Source: Jeotgalibacillus haloalkalitolerans
GTDB taxonomy: Bacteria; Bacillota; Bacilli; Bacillales; Jeotgalibacillaceae
NCBI RefSeq assembly: GCF_034427455.1
Contig: NZ_JAXQNN010000002.1
Span: 1-64,000 of the forward strand
Length of the DNA stretch: 64,000 nucleotides
Reading direction: 5' to 3'
Below, piece by piece: positions 33,370-42,589 of this stretch (position 1 is its first letter; every line of letters starts with the position of its first letter). A program made the position numbers and the translations under genes. The notes below the pieces were generated by a model. That model was not told the DNA's origin. It searched no databases and saw only the letters and a list, made by a program, of their open reading frames with translations.

Positions 33370-34266
33370 GTGATCATCATACGAATTCATATGATAGGCG
33401 CGGGTTCTATCGGATTATTATTTGCGCACCGCCTGAGTATGTGCGGACATACAATACATATCGCAACAAGAACAGATGAGCAGGCCGGGCTGCTAAACCG
33501 GCATGGTGTGTTAAATGGCACAGAGCAAAAAGTTTCAGCAGGAAAGCTTGAACATACTACATTTGAAAAAACAGATGCAGTGATCATCGCTGTCAAACAG
33601 TACCACCTGAATGCAATTGCGTCTGATATTCAACGGATACCTGAACATGTGCCAGTCATCTTTTTACAAAATGGGATGTCACATCTTGAGCTTTTATCAA
33701 CACTTCCTCACCAGCATATTTTTGTCAGTACGGTTGAGCATGGTGCTAAAAAACTGAATGCTTATTCCGTTCAGCATAATGGAGTCGGCTGGTGGAGAAT
33801 TGCATGTTTTAAAGGTGACAATGAAAAAGTGAAACAGATCATATCCTGTGATCATCCGGATTTTCCAATCGCTTTTGAAGCGGAATATTTGAGCCTGTTA
33901 ACAATCAAATTAATTAAAAACCTGATGATTAATCCAATAACAGCGGTATTCCAGGTGAGAAATGGTGTATTAGCTGAAAATCAGCACTTCAGGAAGATGA
34001 TGCACTCCTTGTATGAAGAACTGGCTTTAATCTTCCCGGATGCAGCTGCACAATGTCCTTTTGAAGCGATTCTTGATCTTTGCGTTAAAACGGCGGAGAA
34101 TGAGTCTTCCATGTTGAGTGACATTAAAGCAGGCCGTAAGACAGAAGTCGAATCCATGACAGGTTACGCAATGAAGATTGCTGAACAGAAAGACATAAAA
34201 CCGGAGATTCTGCCATTTCTTGAACAGGGTATTCTGGCAATTCAGCGTGAAAGGGGAACGGGATAG
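33370..34266 (+). CDS. panE: 2-dehydropantoate 2-reductase (PanE/ApbA family)
   Basis: This NADPH-dependent ketopantoate reductase of pantothenate synthesis, about 298 residues, is the ylbQ position of B. subtilis. The Rossmann start 'IRIHMIGAGSIGLLFAHRLS', 'DAVIIAVKQYHL' and 'PVIFLQNGMSHLE' are visible, with the catalytic Lys in 'LTIKLIKNLMINPITA'. The start is problematic: GTG 33370 lies within the ribosome site AAAAAGGGGTGAT, and ATG 33391 would remove the first strand. Codons ATC/ATA at 33373-33379 are best spaced. The stop overlaps the next start by 1 nt. Confidence 0.88.
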   Translation: MIIIRIHMIGAGSIGLLFAHRLSMCGHTIHIATRTDEQAGLLNRHGVLNGTEQKVSAGKLEHTTFEKTDAVIIAVKQYHLNAIASDIQRIPEHVPVIFLQNGMSHLELLSTLPHQHIFVSTVEHGAKKLNAYSVQHNGVGWWRIACFKGDNEKVKQIISCDHPDFPIAFEAEYLSLLTIKLIKNLMINPITAVFQVRNGVLAENQHFRKMMHSLYEELALIFPDAAAQCPFEAILDLCVKTAENESSMLSDIKAGRKTEVESMTGYAMKIAEQKDIKPEILPFLEQGILAIQRERGTG

Positions 34267-34652
34267 TGGAAGCTGCTGCGATCTTGATCAGTATACTGCT
34301 GTATGCACCCTACCTGATTTATCTGATTGTATTTATTGCGGTTAAAAAAATATCATCCAGACACAGGACAGCGGTCTCTACCGGCATACATGCAACAAAC
34401 CCTTTTCTTATCGGTTCAGTCTATTTTCTGATACTTTCTATCTGGGATCTTTCAGTATTCTGGCTGCTCTGTCTGATTATTGCAGCAACCGGTATTTTGT
34501 CTGCAATTTACATAAGAAGTAAGAAAGATGATTTCACATTTGCACATATTTTAAAAAGCACGTGGAGACTGTCTTTTTTAATCTTCGTCATTCTGCATAT
34601 TTCATTAGTCATTGCCGGGACAGCACTTGCGATCTATCATTCTGTTATTTAA
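34266..34652 (+). CDS. DUF3397 family membrane protein
   Basis: This 128-residue protein with four hydrophobic helices matches the DUF3397 family, usually found before bshC in Bacillales. The GTG start shares a base with the panE stop (ATAGTG), with AAAGGGGAACGGG upstream. No function is known. Confidence 0.75.
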   Translation: MEAAAILISILLYAPYLIYLIVFIAVKKISSRHRTAVSTGIHATNPFLIGSVYFLILSIWDLSVFWLLCLIIAATGILSAIYIRSKKDDFTFAHILKSTWRLSFLIFVILHISLVIAGTALAIYHSVI

Positions 34653-34731
34653 CGAGCAATATTCTTTCGGCTTTCGAAAATCAGATGGTATACTGACAAT
34701 GGACTAATGCGGATTAAAGGAGTTTTTAAAG

Positions 34732-36342
34732 ATGCTCGTAAAACAATTGGACCTTCCGGCGATTCAGCCTTTTGCGTCAGCTTATATAAAAGAATCAACT
34801 CAGGCAATGAAACATTTCCATTATTCCTACAAAGGAGATTTCAAAAGAAGACTGGCTGACCTTGATCAGAGAACGTTTCTTCGTGATGAGCTTTTTTCCT
34901 GTATAGAGAAGTTTATGGACGGGTTGCCTTCCTCTGAACAGACAAAAAGTTCGCTTACTGCATTAAAGGAAGATGCAGTTGCGGTTGTTGGAGGTCAGCA
35001 GGCAGGGCTTTTAACAGGACCGCTTTATTCAATACATAAAGTGATCTCCATTATTAAGCTTGCTGAGCAGCAGACAGATGAACTGGGAAGAAAAGTGATC
35101 CCGATCTTCTGGATCGCCGGGGAAGATCATGATTTTCTGGAGATTAATCACGTCTATACTGAATCTGACGGGAAACTGAAAAAGAAAGGTTACCCTGAAA
35201 GAGTGATTACAAAAAAGATGGCTTCAGATATTCAATATGACCAGGCTGAGATGCGACACTGGATTGATGAGATTTTGACTGAATTTGGTGAGACGAATCA
35301 TACAGCAGCATTGAGGGAGAAGCTGTATCAGGCTGCAGCAGAGAATGAAAATATCACAAAAATGTTTGCATGGCTTGTCATGGACCTTTTCAAGGATTCG
35401 GGGCTCATTGTGCTTGATGCGGCAGATCCTGACCTGAGAAGACTGGAATCAGCTTTTTTCAAACAGCTGATTGAACAGCATGAAGAGATCAACCGGGCTG
35501 TATTAGCTCAGCAGGAAGTGTTAAAAAATGACGGCTTCAAGCCGATGATTGAGCTTGAACATGATGCCGCCAATCTATTTATCAGAGTGGATGAGGAAAG
35601 GCAGTTGCTCTTTTATAAGGGTGGAGCGTTTTATGATAAAGCTGGGCGCGCCTACTCATTGAGTGAATTAATGAATGAAGCGGAACATCATCCGGAAAAC
35701 CTCAGCAATAATGTTGTAACCAGACCACTCATGCAGGAGTGGCTGATTCCGACGCTTGCATTCATTGGAGGACCGGGAGAAATCGCCTACTGGGCTGAAT
35801 TAAAATCCGGATTTGAAAAAGCCGGGTTTTACATGCCACCTGTTGTGCCGAGGCTTACTTATTCAATCGTAGAACGGAACATTGAACAGGATACAAAAGA
35901 GCTGGATCTCTCTATTGACCGTGTGATTGCCGAGGGTGTTCAAAAGGAAAGATCAGCTTTCTGGGATCAGGTAAAAGATCAGTCACTCAAATCATTAATA
36001 GAAGAAACTGAAAATCAGCTTAAAAAACAATACAGGCACATCAAAGAGCTGTCTGACAAGTATGACCCGAATTTCAATCAAATTGTAGAAAAGAATCTCG
36101 GCTTTCATTTAAAGCAGCTTTCTTATCTGCAGATGAAGTCGGATGATGCACTGAAGCTGAAGCATGACAATATTTTAAGGAAATATGACCGTGTGGAAAA
36201 CGCACTGAGACCTGCGGGCGGTCCGCAGGAGAGAATGTGGAACATCTATTATTATCTTAACCGCTATGGAGATACTTTTATAAAAGACTTGCTCCATGCA
36301 GAGGTTGAATTTAATCACAAACACAACATCATTCATGTCTAA
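34732..36342 (+). CDS. bshC: BshC, bacillithiol synthase (cysteine-adding enzyme)
   Basis: This 536-residue protein (B. subtilis YllA 539) adds Cys to GlcN-malate to complete bacillithiol. Family marks are 'VVGGQQAGLLTGPLYSIHK' (HxGH-like core Rossmann start), 'PIFWIAGEDHDFLEINHVY', 'FIGGPGEIAYWAELK' and a C-terminal coiled coil (about 395-470) with 'PAGGPQERMWN' near the end. It indicates bacillithiol as the low-molecular thiol. Terminator follows. Confidence 0.95.
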   Translation: MLVKQLDLPAIQPFASAYIKESTQAMKHFHYSYKGDFKRRLADLDQRTFLRDELFSCIEKFMDGLPSSEQTKSSLTALKEDAVAVVGGQQAGLLTGPLYSIHKVISIIKLAEQQTDELGRKVIPIFWIAGEDHDFLEINHVYTESDGKLKKKGYPERVITKKMASDIQYDQAEMRHWIDEILTEFGETNHTAALREKLYQAAAENENITKMFAWLVMDLFKDSGLIVLDAADPDLRRLESAFFKQLIEQHEEINRAVLAQQEVLKNDGFKPMIELEHDAANLFIRVDEERQLLFYKGGAFYDKAGRAYSLSELMNEAEHHPENLSNNVVTRPLMQEWLIPTLAFIGGPGEIAYWAELKSGFEKAGFYMPPVVPRLTYSIVERNIEQDTKELDLSIDRVIAEGVQKERSAFWDQVKDQSLKSLIEETENQLKKQYRHIKELSDKYDPNFNQIVEKNLGFHLKQLSYLQMKSDDALKLKHDNILRKYDRVENALRPAGGPQERMWNIYYYLNRYGDTFIKDLLHAEVEFNHKHNIIHV

Positions 36343-36349
36343 TATAACT

Positions 36350-36383
36350 GCCGTTCAGATCTTGTATCTGGGCGGCTTTTTTT
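36350..36383 (+). terminator. Intrinsic terminator of bshC
   Basis: GCCGTTCAGAT / ATCTGGGCGGC with a 5-nt loop and seven T. It isolates the dcw cluster from panE-bshC. Confidence 0.88.
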
Positions 36384-36467
36384 GTTGTTGTAAAAAGCAA
36401 TCAGCTATATAACAAAGATATATTTTTAGAAAATTCATTCATTAGATGCTTTTTAATATTACAGTTG

Positions 36468-36476
36468 TGTTAGAAT
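36468..36476 (+). promoter_or_regulatory. Extended -10 promoter of mraZ / dcw cluster
   Basis: TGT-TAGAAT is an extended -10 (TGn plus TAGAAT). The -35 region is poor (GCTTTT-like at 17 nt). Transcription would start near 36483, immediately before the three MraZ-type repeats. Confidence 0.5.
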
Positions 36477-36487
36477 GTGAGAAACGA

Positions 36488-36512
36488 GTGGTACAAAGTG
36501 GGGGACTGTGGT
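36488..36512 (+). promoter_or_regulatory. MraZ boxes: three direct GTGG[T/G] repeats
   Basis: GTGGT (36488), GTGGG (36498) and GTGGT (36508) recur at exactly 10-bp steps with 5-nt spacers. MraZ proteins of E. coli, Neisseria and Mycoplasma bind such TGG-type direct repeats in their own promoters. Position just upstream of mraZ supports autoregulation of the division cluster. Confidence 0.75.
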
Positions 36513-36540
36513 ACATTTATTTTGAGAGGTGGGAAGCCGG

Positions 36541-36972
36541 ATGTTCATGGGGGAGTATCAGCATTCAATCGATACAAAAGGGAGAATCATTGTCCCTGCA
36601 AAATACCGTGAACATGTGAAAGATCTTTTTGTGATAACGAGAGGTCTTGATCAGTGTTTATTTGGTTATCCTATGGATGAATGGCGACGCCTTGAAGAAA
36701 AAGTACGGTCACTTCCTGTAACGAAAAAAGATGCCAGAGCGTTTGCGCGGTTCTTCTTCTCAGGAGCAGTTGAATGTGAAATTGACAAGCAGGGAAGAAT
36801 CAATCTTCCAAAAAACTTAATTGACTATGCGAAAATTGAAAAAGAATGCATGATCATTGGTGTATCATCAAGAATTGAAATCTGGGATAAAGCAGTGTGG
36901 AATGATTACCTTACTGAATCAGAAGAGTCATTCGCAGAAATAGCAGAAAACCTGATCGATTTCGACTTATAG
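36541..36972 (+). CDS. mraZ: MraZ transcriptional regulator
   Basis: This 143-residue protein has two SpoVT-AbrB-like repeats: '[20 protein letters not shown]' and '[20 protein letters not shown]', each with the DxKGR-type DNA-binding turn. MraZ forms ring-shaped oligomers and controls the dcw cluster. ATG 36541 is chosen for AGAGGTGGGAAG upstream. Confidence 0.97.
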   Translation: MFMGEYQHSIDTKGRIIVPAKYREHVKDLFVITRGLDQCLFGYPMDEWRRLEEKVRSLPVTKKDARAFARFFFSGAVECEIDKQGRINLPKNLIDYAKIEKECMIIGVSSRIEIWDKAVWNDYLTESEESFAEIAENLIDFDL

Positions 36973-36997
36973 AATTTAATGTGTTGAGGTGGCAAGA

Positions 36998-37933
36998 ATG
37001 TTTGATCATACTACTGTCCTTCTTAAAGAAACAGTTGATGGACTAAATATAAAAAAGGACGGTATTTATGTGGACTGTACGCTTGGTGGGGCAGGACACA
37101 GTGAGTACTTATTATCCCAGTTATCGCATGAAGGTCATCTTTATTGTTTTGACCAGGATGAAACCGCAATTGAACATGCAAGAGAAAAATTGAAGTCTTA
37201 TGATGGACAGGTTACTTTTATCCAGTCTAATTTCAGACATTTGAAAACTGAATTAAATGAACTTGGTGTGGAAAAAGTTGACGGTATTTTATATGACCTT
37301 GGCGTATCATCGCCACAGCTTGATACACCTGAAAGAGGGTTCAGCTATCATCATGATGCACCTCTTGATATGAGAATGGATCAGACTGCTGAACTGACGG
37401 CAAGAGAAGTTGTGAATGAATGGGCGTATGAAGATCTGGTCAGAATCTTTTTTCGATATGGGGAAGAAAAATTTTCGAAGCAGATTGCCCGCAAAATTGA
37501 AGCAGCAAGAGAAAAAAATCCGATTGAGACAACTGCTGAACTTGTTGAGCTGATTAAAGATGGCATTCCGGCACCGGCAAGAAGAAAAGGCGGTCATCCT
37601 GCAAAACGTATTTTTCAGGCAATCAGGATTGCTGTAAATGATGAACTTGGCGTAATCGAAGAATCTTTGGAACAGGCAATAGACATGCTGAATCCCGGGG
37701 GAAGGATCAGCGTCATTACTTTCCATTCTTTAGAGGACAGAATCTGTAAGACGATGTTCAAAGAAGCTTCTAAAGGACCGGAACTGCCACCGGGAATGCC
37801 TGTCATTCCGGAAGGATACGAACCTGTACTAAAGCTCATCACGAGAAAACCGATTACTGCAAGTGAAGAAGAATTAGAACATAATAACAGGTCGAGATCT
37901 GCAAAACTTAGAATTGCAGAGAAAAACAAATAA
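36998..37933 (+). CDS. rsmH: 16S rRNA (cytosine1402-N4)-methyltransferase RsmH (MraW)
   Basis: This SAM methyltransferase of 311 residues N4-methylates C1402 of 16S rRNA. '[16 protein letters not shown]' is motif I, '[20 protein letters not shown]' and 'DAPLDMRMD' follow, and '[14 protein letters not shown]' is the C-terminal motif. ATG 36998 follows TTGAGGTGG; the frame from 36989 starts inside that site. Confidence 0.97.
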   Translation: MFDHTTVLLKETVDGLNIKKDGIYVDCTLGGAGHSEYLLSQLSHEGHLYCFDQDETAIEHAREKLKSYDGQVTFIQSNFRHLKTELNELGVEKVDGILYDLGVSSPQLDTPERGFSYHHDAPLDMRMDQTAELTAREVVNEWAYEDLVRIFFRYGEEKFSKQIARKIEAAREKNPIETTAELVELIKDGIPAPARRKGGHPAKRIFQAIRIAVNDELGVIEESLEQAIDMLNPGGRISVITFHSLEDRICKTMFKEASKGPELPPGMPVIPEGYEPVLKLITRKPITASEEELEHNNRSRSAKLRIAEKNK

Positions 37934-37964
37934 AAACAGAGATAAATGAAATGGGGGAAATAGA

Positions 37965-38318
37965 ATGATGAACACTGCAAGGAAGGTCGAACAAAAGCCG
38001 TCCATTCAAACCATGCCTAAAAAAGTACTGAGAAAGAGATCTTCTGCATTTACACTTGGTGAAAAAGTAATCGCTGCTGTATTTGCTGCATTTGTATGCT
38101 TTGCGAGTCTTCATATTATCACTGCGCAGGCTGAGATCTACAGTACGAATAAAGAAATTCAACAATTGGAATCAGACATTGTGGCCATGGAAAATGTGAA
38201 TAATGACTTAACCATTCAGGTGAGCCAGATGAGTACATACGAGCGGGTGTGGGAAAAAGCGAAAGAGCTTGGACTCTCACTGAATGATTCAAATGTTAAG
38301 GTTGTGCAGCAGCCATGA
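37965..38318 (+). CDS. ftsL: Cell division protein FtsL
   Basis: This 117-residue bitopic protein has a basic cytoplasmic N terminus (1-34), a single transmembrane helix (about 36-55) and an extracytoplasmic leucine-zipper-like coil ('IQQLESDIVAMENVNNDL'). It forms the FtsL-DivIC-DivIB complex that activates septal synthesis. Start at tandem ATGs after GGGGGAAATAG. It overlaps pbpB by 4 nt (ATGA). Confidence 0.9.
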   Translation: MMNTARKVEQKPSIQTMPKKVLRKRSSAFTLGEKVIAAVFAAFVCFASLHIITAQAEIYSTNKEIQQLESDIVAMENVNNDLTIQVSQMSTYERVWEKAKELGLSLNDSNVKVVQQP

Positions 38319-40501
38319 GGAAATTGAAAAAGAATTGGGGAGCCTACCTGCTGTTTACAGTATTTAGCGCTCTCTTTTTTTTATTAATCACACGGTTCTT
38401 GACACTGCAGATTACAGGGGAAGCTGAGGGAAGAGACTTAGCGGCTCAGGCGCAGGCACAGTACGCAAGAAGTCAGATCCTTGAAGCGGAAAGAGGAAAG
38501 ATTCTTGATCGTAACGGGGAAGTCATCGCTGAGGATACCCAGACATATAAAATTGTAGCGGTTTTAGATGAGAATCTGACAACGAACGAAGAGAATCCCA
38601 GACACGTGACAGATCCCGAAAAAACGGCCTCAACACTTGCTGAGTATCTTGATTTAACTGAAGCGGAGATCCTGGATATTTTAACGCAGGAGCGCAAGCA
38701 GGTTGAATTCGGTACAGAAGGTAAAGATATTCCACTGGAAGTGAAACAGCAGATAGAAGATGCTGAGCTTCCAGGAATCTTTTTCCTTCAGGACCTGAAA
38801 AGATTCTATCCAAACGGCACTTTTGCATCGCATCTGATTGGCTATGCACAGCCGGAAACAACTGAAGACGGAATGGTCAAAACAGTTGGCCAGATGGGGA
38901 TTGAAAGAAACCTGAACAAATATCTTGAAGGTGAAAATGGAGAACTGTCTTTTGAGACAGATGCTAGAGGATTCCTGCTTCCTGGTGGAGAAGAGGCAAT
39001 CAAAAAAGCCAAAGACGGTCATGACGTTTATCTCACAATTGATAAAAAAATCCAGACATTTCTTGAGGATGCGTTGAGTCAGGTATCGGATGAGTATAAT
39101 CCTGAAAAAATGTTTGGTGTGGTCGCAGATGCAAAAACAGGAGAAATCCTGGCCATGAGTCAGCGCCCGACATTTGATCCTGATACGAGGGTCGGGTTGA
39201 GTGACAACTGGTATAACCAGATCGTTGAAAGTACCTTTGAGCCGGGTTCGACATTTAAGACATTCTCACTTGCAGCTGCAGTGGAAGAAGGCGTCTTTAA
39301 TCCAAATGCTACTTATCAATCCGGATCTTATGATGTACTTGGACAGAAAATCAACGACCATAACGTCAGCGGCTGGGGAACAATCAGTTATTTAGAGGGT
39401 GTTCAGCGATCTTCAAACACCGCTTTCGCCAAGCTGCTTGAGCAGATGGGTGATGATGTATATAGGAAATACCTAGACGATTTTGGTTTTGGTCAAAAAA
39501 CTGAAATTGACTTACCTAACGAAGCGCCGGGCACAATATTATATAATTATCCACTTGAAAAAGTTACAACGATTTTTGGGCAGGGCAGTACTGTAACCCC
39601 TCTTCAAATGATACAGGCAGAGACTGCTATCGCAGGGGATGGAAAGATGAAAAGACCTTATGTTCTGTCAAAAGTAGTTGATCCAGAAACAGGGGAAGCA
39701 GTTTATGAAGGTGAAGCTGAAGTGAGTGGACAACCGATTTCTGCAGATACGGCTGCTAAAGTAAGAGAATATCTTGCTTCGACTGTTACTAGTGAAGTAG
39801 GAACTGGTCAGCCTTTCGGTATTCCGGGGTATGAAGTGTCAGGGAAATCCGGCACAGCAGAAATTCCAGATCCACAGACTGGTAAGTATATGACAGGGCG
39901 AGACAATTATCTTTTCTCCTTCTTAGGAATGGCACCGGCTGATGATCCTGAACTGATTGTTTACATCGGTATCCAGCAGCCTGATCTGCCTGAGGATGAA
40001 ATCAGTTCCATCCCGGTTTCGAAAGTATTTAATCCGGTGATGTTAAATAGTTTGAAATACCGTAACATCCAGCCTGCAGAAGCTCCTATGAAAGAAAGTG
40101 TACCAGTAGATGACTATACCGGGCAGTCAGCATCTTCTGTAAAAGAAGAGCTTGAAAGTAAAGGACTGACAGTTGAATTGATTGGAAATGGAGAGACCAT
40201 TCAGCATCAGTCAGCAATCAACGAAGAACTGATTGCCGGTGAAAAGTTCATTTTAGTAACCGATGGGGACTTAACAATTCCTGATTTCACCGGCTGGTCT
40301 TACAGGGATGTTGTAAGAGCAGCTGCCGCAGCAGACCTTGAATTAAACGCAACAGGAACCGGTTATGCAGTATCACAAAACCTGACGGCAGATACAGTGA
40401 TCAGCCCTGACCAGCCCCTGAGCGTGAAGTTTGAAACACCTGTAGAAACACAAACGAGATTAAGTCAGCCGGAAGAAGAAAATGAACTTCCGCAGGACTA
40501 A
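38315..40501 (+). CDS. pbpB: Penicillin-binding protein 2B (septal class B transpeptidase)
   Basis: This 728-residue PBP with one N-terminal helix (12-32) cross-links septal peptidoglycan with FtsW. The dimerisation domain begins 'RGKILDRNGEVIAED'; the transpeptidase has 'FEPGSTFKTFSLAAA' (Ser-x-x-Lys), 'RSSNTAFAKLLEQ' (SxN) and 'VSGKSGTAEIPD' (KSG). Two C-terminal PASTA repeats (about 595-710) are visible. An acidic tail ends the protein. Strong terminator after the gene separates it from spoVD. Confidence 0.96.
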   Translation: MRKLKKNWGAYLLFTVFSALFFLLITRFLTLQITGEAEGRDLAAQAQAQYARSQILEAERGKILDRNGEVIAEDTQTYKIVAVLDENLTTNEENPRHVTDPEKTASTLAEYLDLTEAEILDILTQERKQVEFGTEGKDIPLEVKQQIEDAELPGIFFLQDLKRFYPNGTFASHLIGYAQPETTEDGMVKTVGQMGIERNLNKYLEGENGELSFETDARGFLLPGGEEAIKKAKDGHDVYLTIDKKIQTFLEDALSQVSDEYNPEKMFGVVADAKTGEILAMSQRPTFDPDTRVGLSDNWYNQIVESTFEPGSTFKTFSLAAAVEEGVFNPNATYQSGSYDVLGQKINDHNVSGWGTISYLEGVQRSSNTAFAKLLEQMGDDVYRKYLDDFGFGQKTEIDLPNEAPGTILYNYPLEKVTTIFGQGSTVTPLQMIQAETAIAGDGKMKRPYVLSKVVDPETGEAVYEGEAEVSGQPISADTAAKVREYLASTVTSEVGTGQPFGIPGYEVSGKSGTAEIPDPQTGKYMTGRDNYLFSFLGMAPADDPELIVYIGIQQPDLPEDEISSIPVSKVFNPVMLNSLKYRNIQPAEAPMKESVPVDDYTGQSASSVKEELESKGLTVELIGNGETIQHQSAINEELIAGEKFILVTDGDLTIPDFTGWSYRDVVRAAAAADLELNATGTGYAVSQNLTADTVISPDQPLSVKFETPVETQTRLSQPEEENELPQD

Positions 40502-40511
40502 CCTTTAAACT

Positions 40512-40550
40512 AAAAGCCTTTTCTGATAACTAATCAGAAAAGGCTTTTTT
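40512..40550 (+). terminator. Intrinsic terminator after pbpB
   Basis: 16-bp stem AAAAGCCTTTTCTGAT / ATCAGAAAAGGCTTTT with a 5-nt loop, followed by T residues. It splits the vegetative mraZ-pbpB unit from the sporulation-controlled spoVD. Confidence 0.92.
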
Positions 40551-40578
40551 GCATATGAATCATATCTCAACATACGAT
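40551..40578 (+). promoter_or_regulatory. Possible SigE promoter of spoVD
   Basis: GCATATG (40551-40557) resembles the SigE -35 (KMATATT), and after 13 nt CATACGAT (40571-40578) matches the -10 (CATACAMT) at 7 of 8. It lies 32 nt before the spoVD start. spoVD is SigE-dependent in B. subtilis. Confidence 0.55.
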
Positions 40579-40610
40579 GAAATAGAGATGCATGAGACAG
40601 GAGGAGCAGT

Positions 40611-42530
40611 GTGCAGCATTTTTCAGAAAGGTTGTTGAAAAAAAGGTTAGTCGTTGTCTTTTTATTATTTCTGATCCTGTTGTTTGTTGTAATCGTCAGA
40701 CTTTTCTACGTCCAGGTTGTATCCCATGAACAGCTTTACGATAAAGCGATCGAAAGCTGGACGAGAGAATTGCCGCTCGAGCCGAAAAGAGGCACGATCT
40801 ATGACCGTAACGGTAAGCCCATCGTATTAAATGAATCAGCACCAAGTCTGTTTATCATTCCCAAACAAATTGAAGACCGCGATCATACAGCTGCTGAATT
40901 AAGTGACATTTTAAAAATGCCGCTAAAAAAGGCAGGGGAGTTTGTATCCAGAAAAGGATCCATTGAGAAGCTGCATCCTGAAGGGAGAAAACTTAGCTAC
41001 GATCAGGTGCGTGCACTTGAAGGTGCTGCACTGCCTGGCGTATATATTGCGGATGATTATAAGCGTTCTTATCCGCATGGGAGGATGCTGTCACATGTAC
41101 TCGGCTTTATAGGAGTAGATAATAGAGGGTTATCTGGTCTGGAACTCTTGTATGATCAGCAGCTTTACGGGACACAGGGGGCAGAAGGCTTATTTACGGA
41201 TGCCAAAGGAAAAGAGATGGAAAAGGCCGGTTCTTATCATAAAGATCCTGCCCATGGAATGGATCTGCATCTGACAATTGATTTGGATGTACAGAATGTG
41301 CTTGAAAGAGAGCTGACAAATGCCCAGGAGAAGTATGAGGCTGATCAGATTTTAGCGATTGCAATGAACCCGAAAACAGGTGAAATCCTCGGGATGGCAT
41401 CAAGACCTGATTTTGACCCTGCCAATTATCAGAAGTTTTCACCCGATATTTATAACAGGGTATTACCGATCTGGAGAACCTATGAACCGGGCTCGACGTT
41501 TAAGATTATTACACTTGCAGCTGCACTCGAAGAAGGGCTCGTTGATCTCGAAAATGAAAGCTTTTACGACAGTGGACATGTTGAAGTGGGAGGGGCTCAT
41601 CTTCACTGCTGGCAGCGGGAGGGGCATGGCAGTCAGACGTTCCTTGAGGTGGTTCAGAATTCATGTAACCCGGGTTTTATCGAGCTTGGTAACAGACTCG
41701 GAAAAGACAGACTGCTTTCTTACATTCATGATTTCGGTTTCGGTCAAAAGACCGGGATCGACCTGACGGGAGAAGCGAGCGGTATATTATTCAAGCCTGA
41801 AAATATGGGGCCGGTTGAACAGGCGACGACTGCTTTTGGTCAGGGGGTTTCAGTTACACCTATTCAGCAGGCAGCAGCGGTTTCAGCTGTTATCAATGGG
41901 GGATCTCTGCCGACTCCGACGATCACAAAAAAATGGACCGATCCAGAAACAGGAGAAACAGTTAAAGAAGTACCGGTAAAAATGAAAAAGAAGGTTATCT
42001 CTGAAGATGTTTCAGCTGAAATGAGGGAAGCGCTGGAATCGGTAGTGGCTCAAGGGACAGGGCGTGGCGCATTCGCTGAGGGCTACAGGGTAGGAGGAAA
42101 GACTGGTACTGCGCAAAAAGTGGAGAATGGTCAATATATGAAAGACAGCTATATTGTGTCGTTTATCGGTTTTGCGCCAAGTGATGACCCTGAAATCCTT
42201 GTCTATCTTGCAGTGGACCACCCGAAAAATACGATTCAATTTGGTGGTGTGGTGGCTGCCCCGATTGTCGGTAATATTATCGAAGAATCATTAAATGTGA
42301 TGGGTGTGGAAAAAAGGAAAGATCAAATTGAAAAAGAAATCAGATGGACAGATCCGCCTGAAGTAAAAGTACCTGATGTCACAGGGAAAACAAAGAGTGA
42401 ATTACTGGAGATGCATTTGCCTGTGAAACTCGATATTAAAGGAGAAGGGAAAAAAGTAATCAGGCAGTCACCGGAACCCGGGACAGTCATTTCAGAAGGC
42501 GGAACGCTTCGAATATTTATAGGTCAATAG
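40611..42530 (+). CDS. spoVD: SpoVD, sporulation-specific class B PBP
   Basis: This 639-residue transpeptidase makes spore cortex with SpoVE. It has an N-terminal helix (about 12-35), 'RGTIYDRNGKPIVLNE', 'YEPGSTFKIITLAAALEEG' (Ser-x-x-Lys), 'VQNSCNPGFIELG' (SxN) and 'VGGKTGTAQKVENG' (KTG). A single PASTA repeat closes it ('VPDVTGKTKSELLEM'). The GTG start at 40611 follows GGAGGAGC. Confidence 0.95.
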   Translation: MQHFSERLLKKRLVVVFLLFLILLFVVIVRLFYVQVVSHEQLYDKAIESWTRELPLEPKRGTIYDRNGKPIVLNESAPSLFIIPKQIEDRDHTAAELSDILKMPLKKAGEFVSRKGSIEKLHPEGRKLSYDQVRALEGAALPGVYIADDYKRSYPHGRMLSHVLGFIGVDNRGLSGLELLYDQQLYGTQGAEGLFTDAKGKEMEKAGSYHKDPAHGMDLHLTIDLDVQNVLERELTNAQEKYEADQILAIAMNPKTGEILGMASRPDFDPANYQKFSPDIYNRVLPIWRTYEPGSTFKIITLAAALEEGLVDLENESFYDSGHVEVGGAHLHCWQREGHGSQTFLEVVQNSCNPGFIELGNRLGKDRLLSYIHDFGFGQKTGIDLTGEASGILFKPENMGPVEQATTAFGQGVSVTPIQQAAAVSAVINGGSLPTPTITKKWTDPETGETVKEVPVKMKKKVISEDVSAEMREALESVVAQGTGRGAFAEGYRVGGKTGTAQKVENGQYMKDSYIVSFIGFAPSDDPEILVYLAVDHPKNTIQFGGVVAAPIVGNIIEESLNVMGVEKRKDQIEKEIRWTDPPEVKVPDVTGKTKSELLEMHLPVKLDIKGEGKKVIRQSPEPGTVISEGGTLRIFIGQ

Positions 42531-42589
42531 CATTCTTTCGACCTATCAGTTAAGATAGCAATATAAGAAATGTTCGAGGAGTTGGATGT

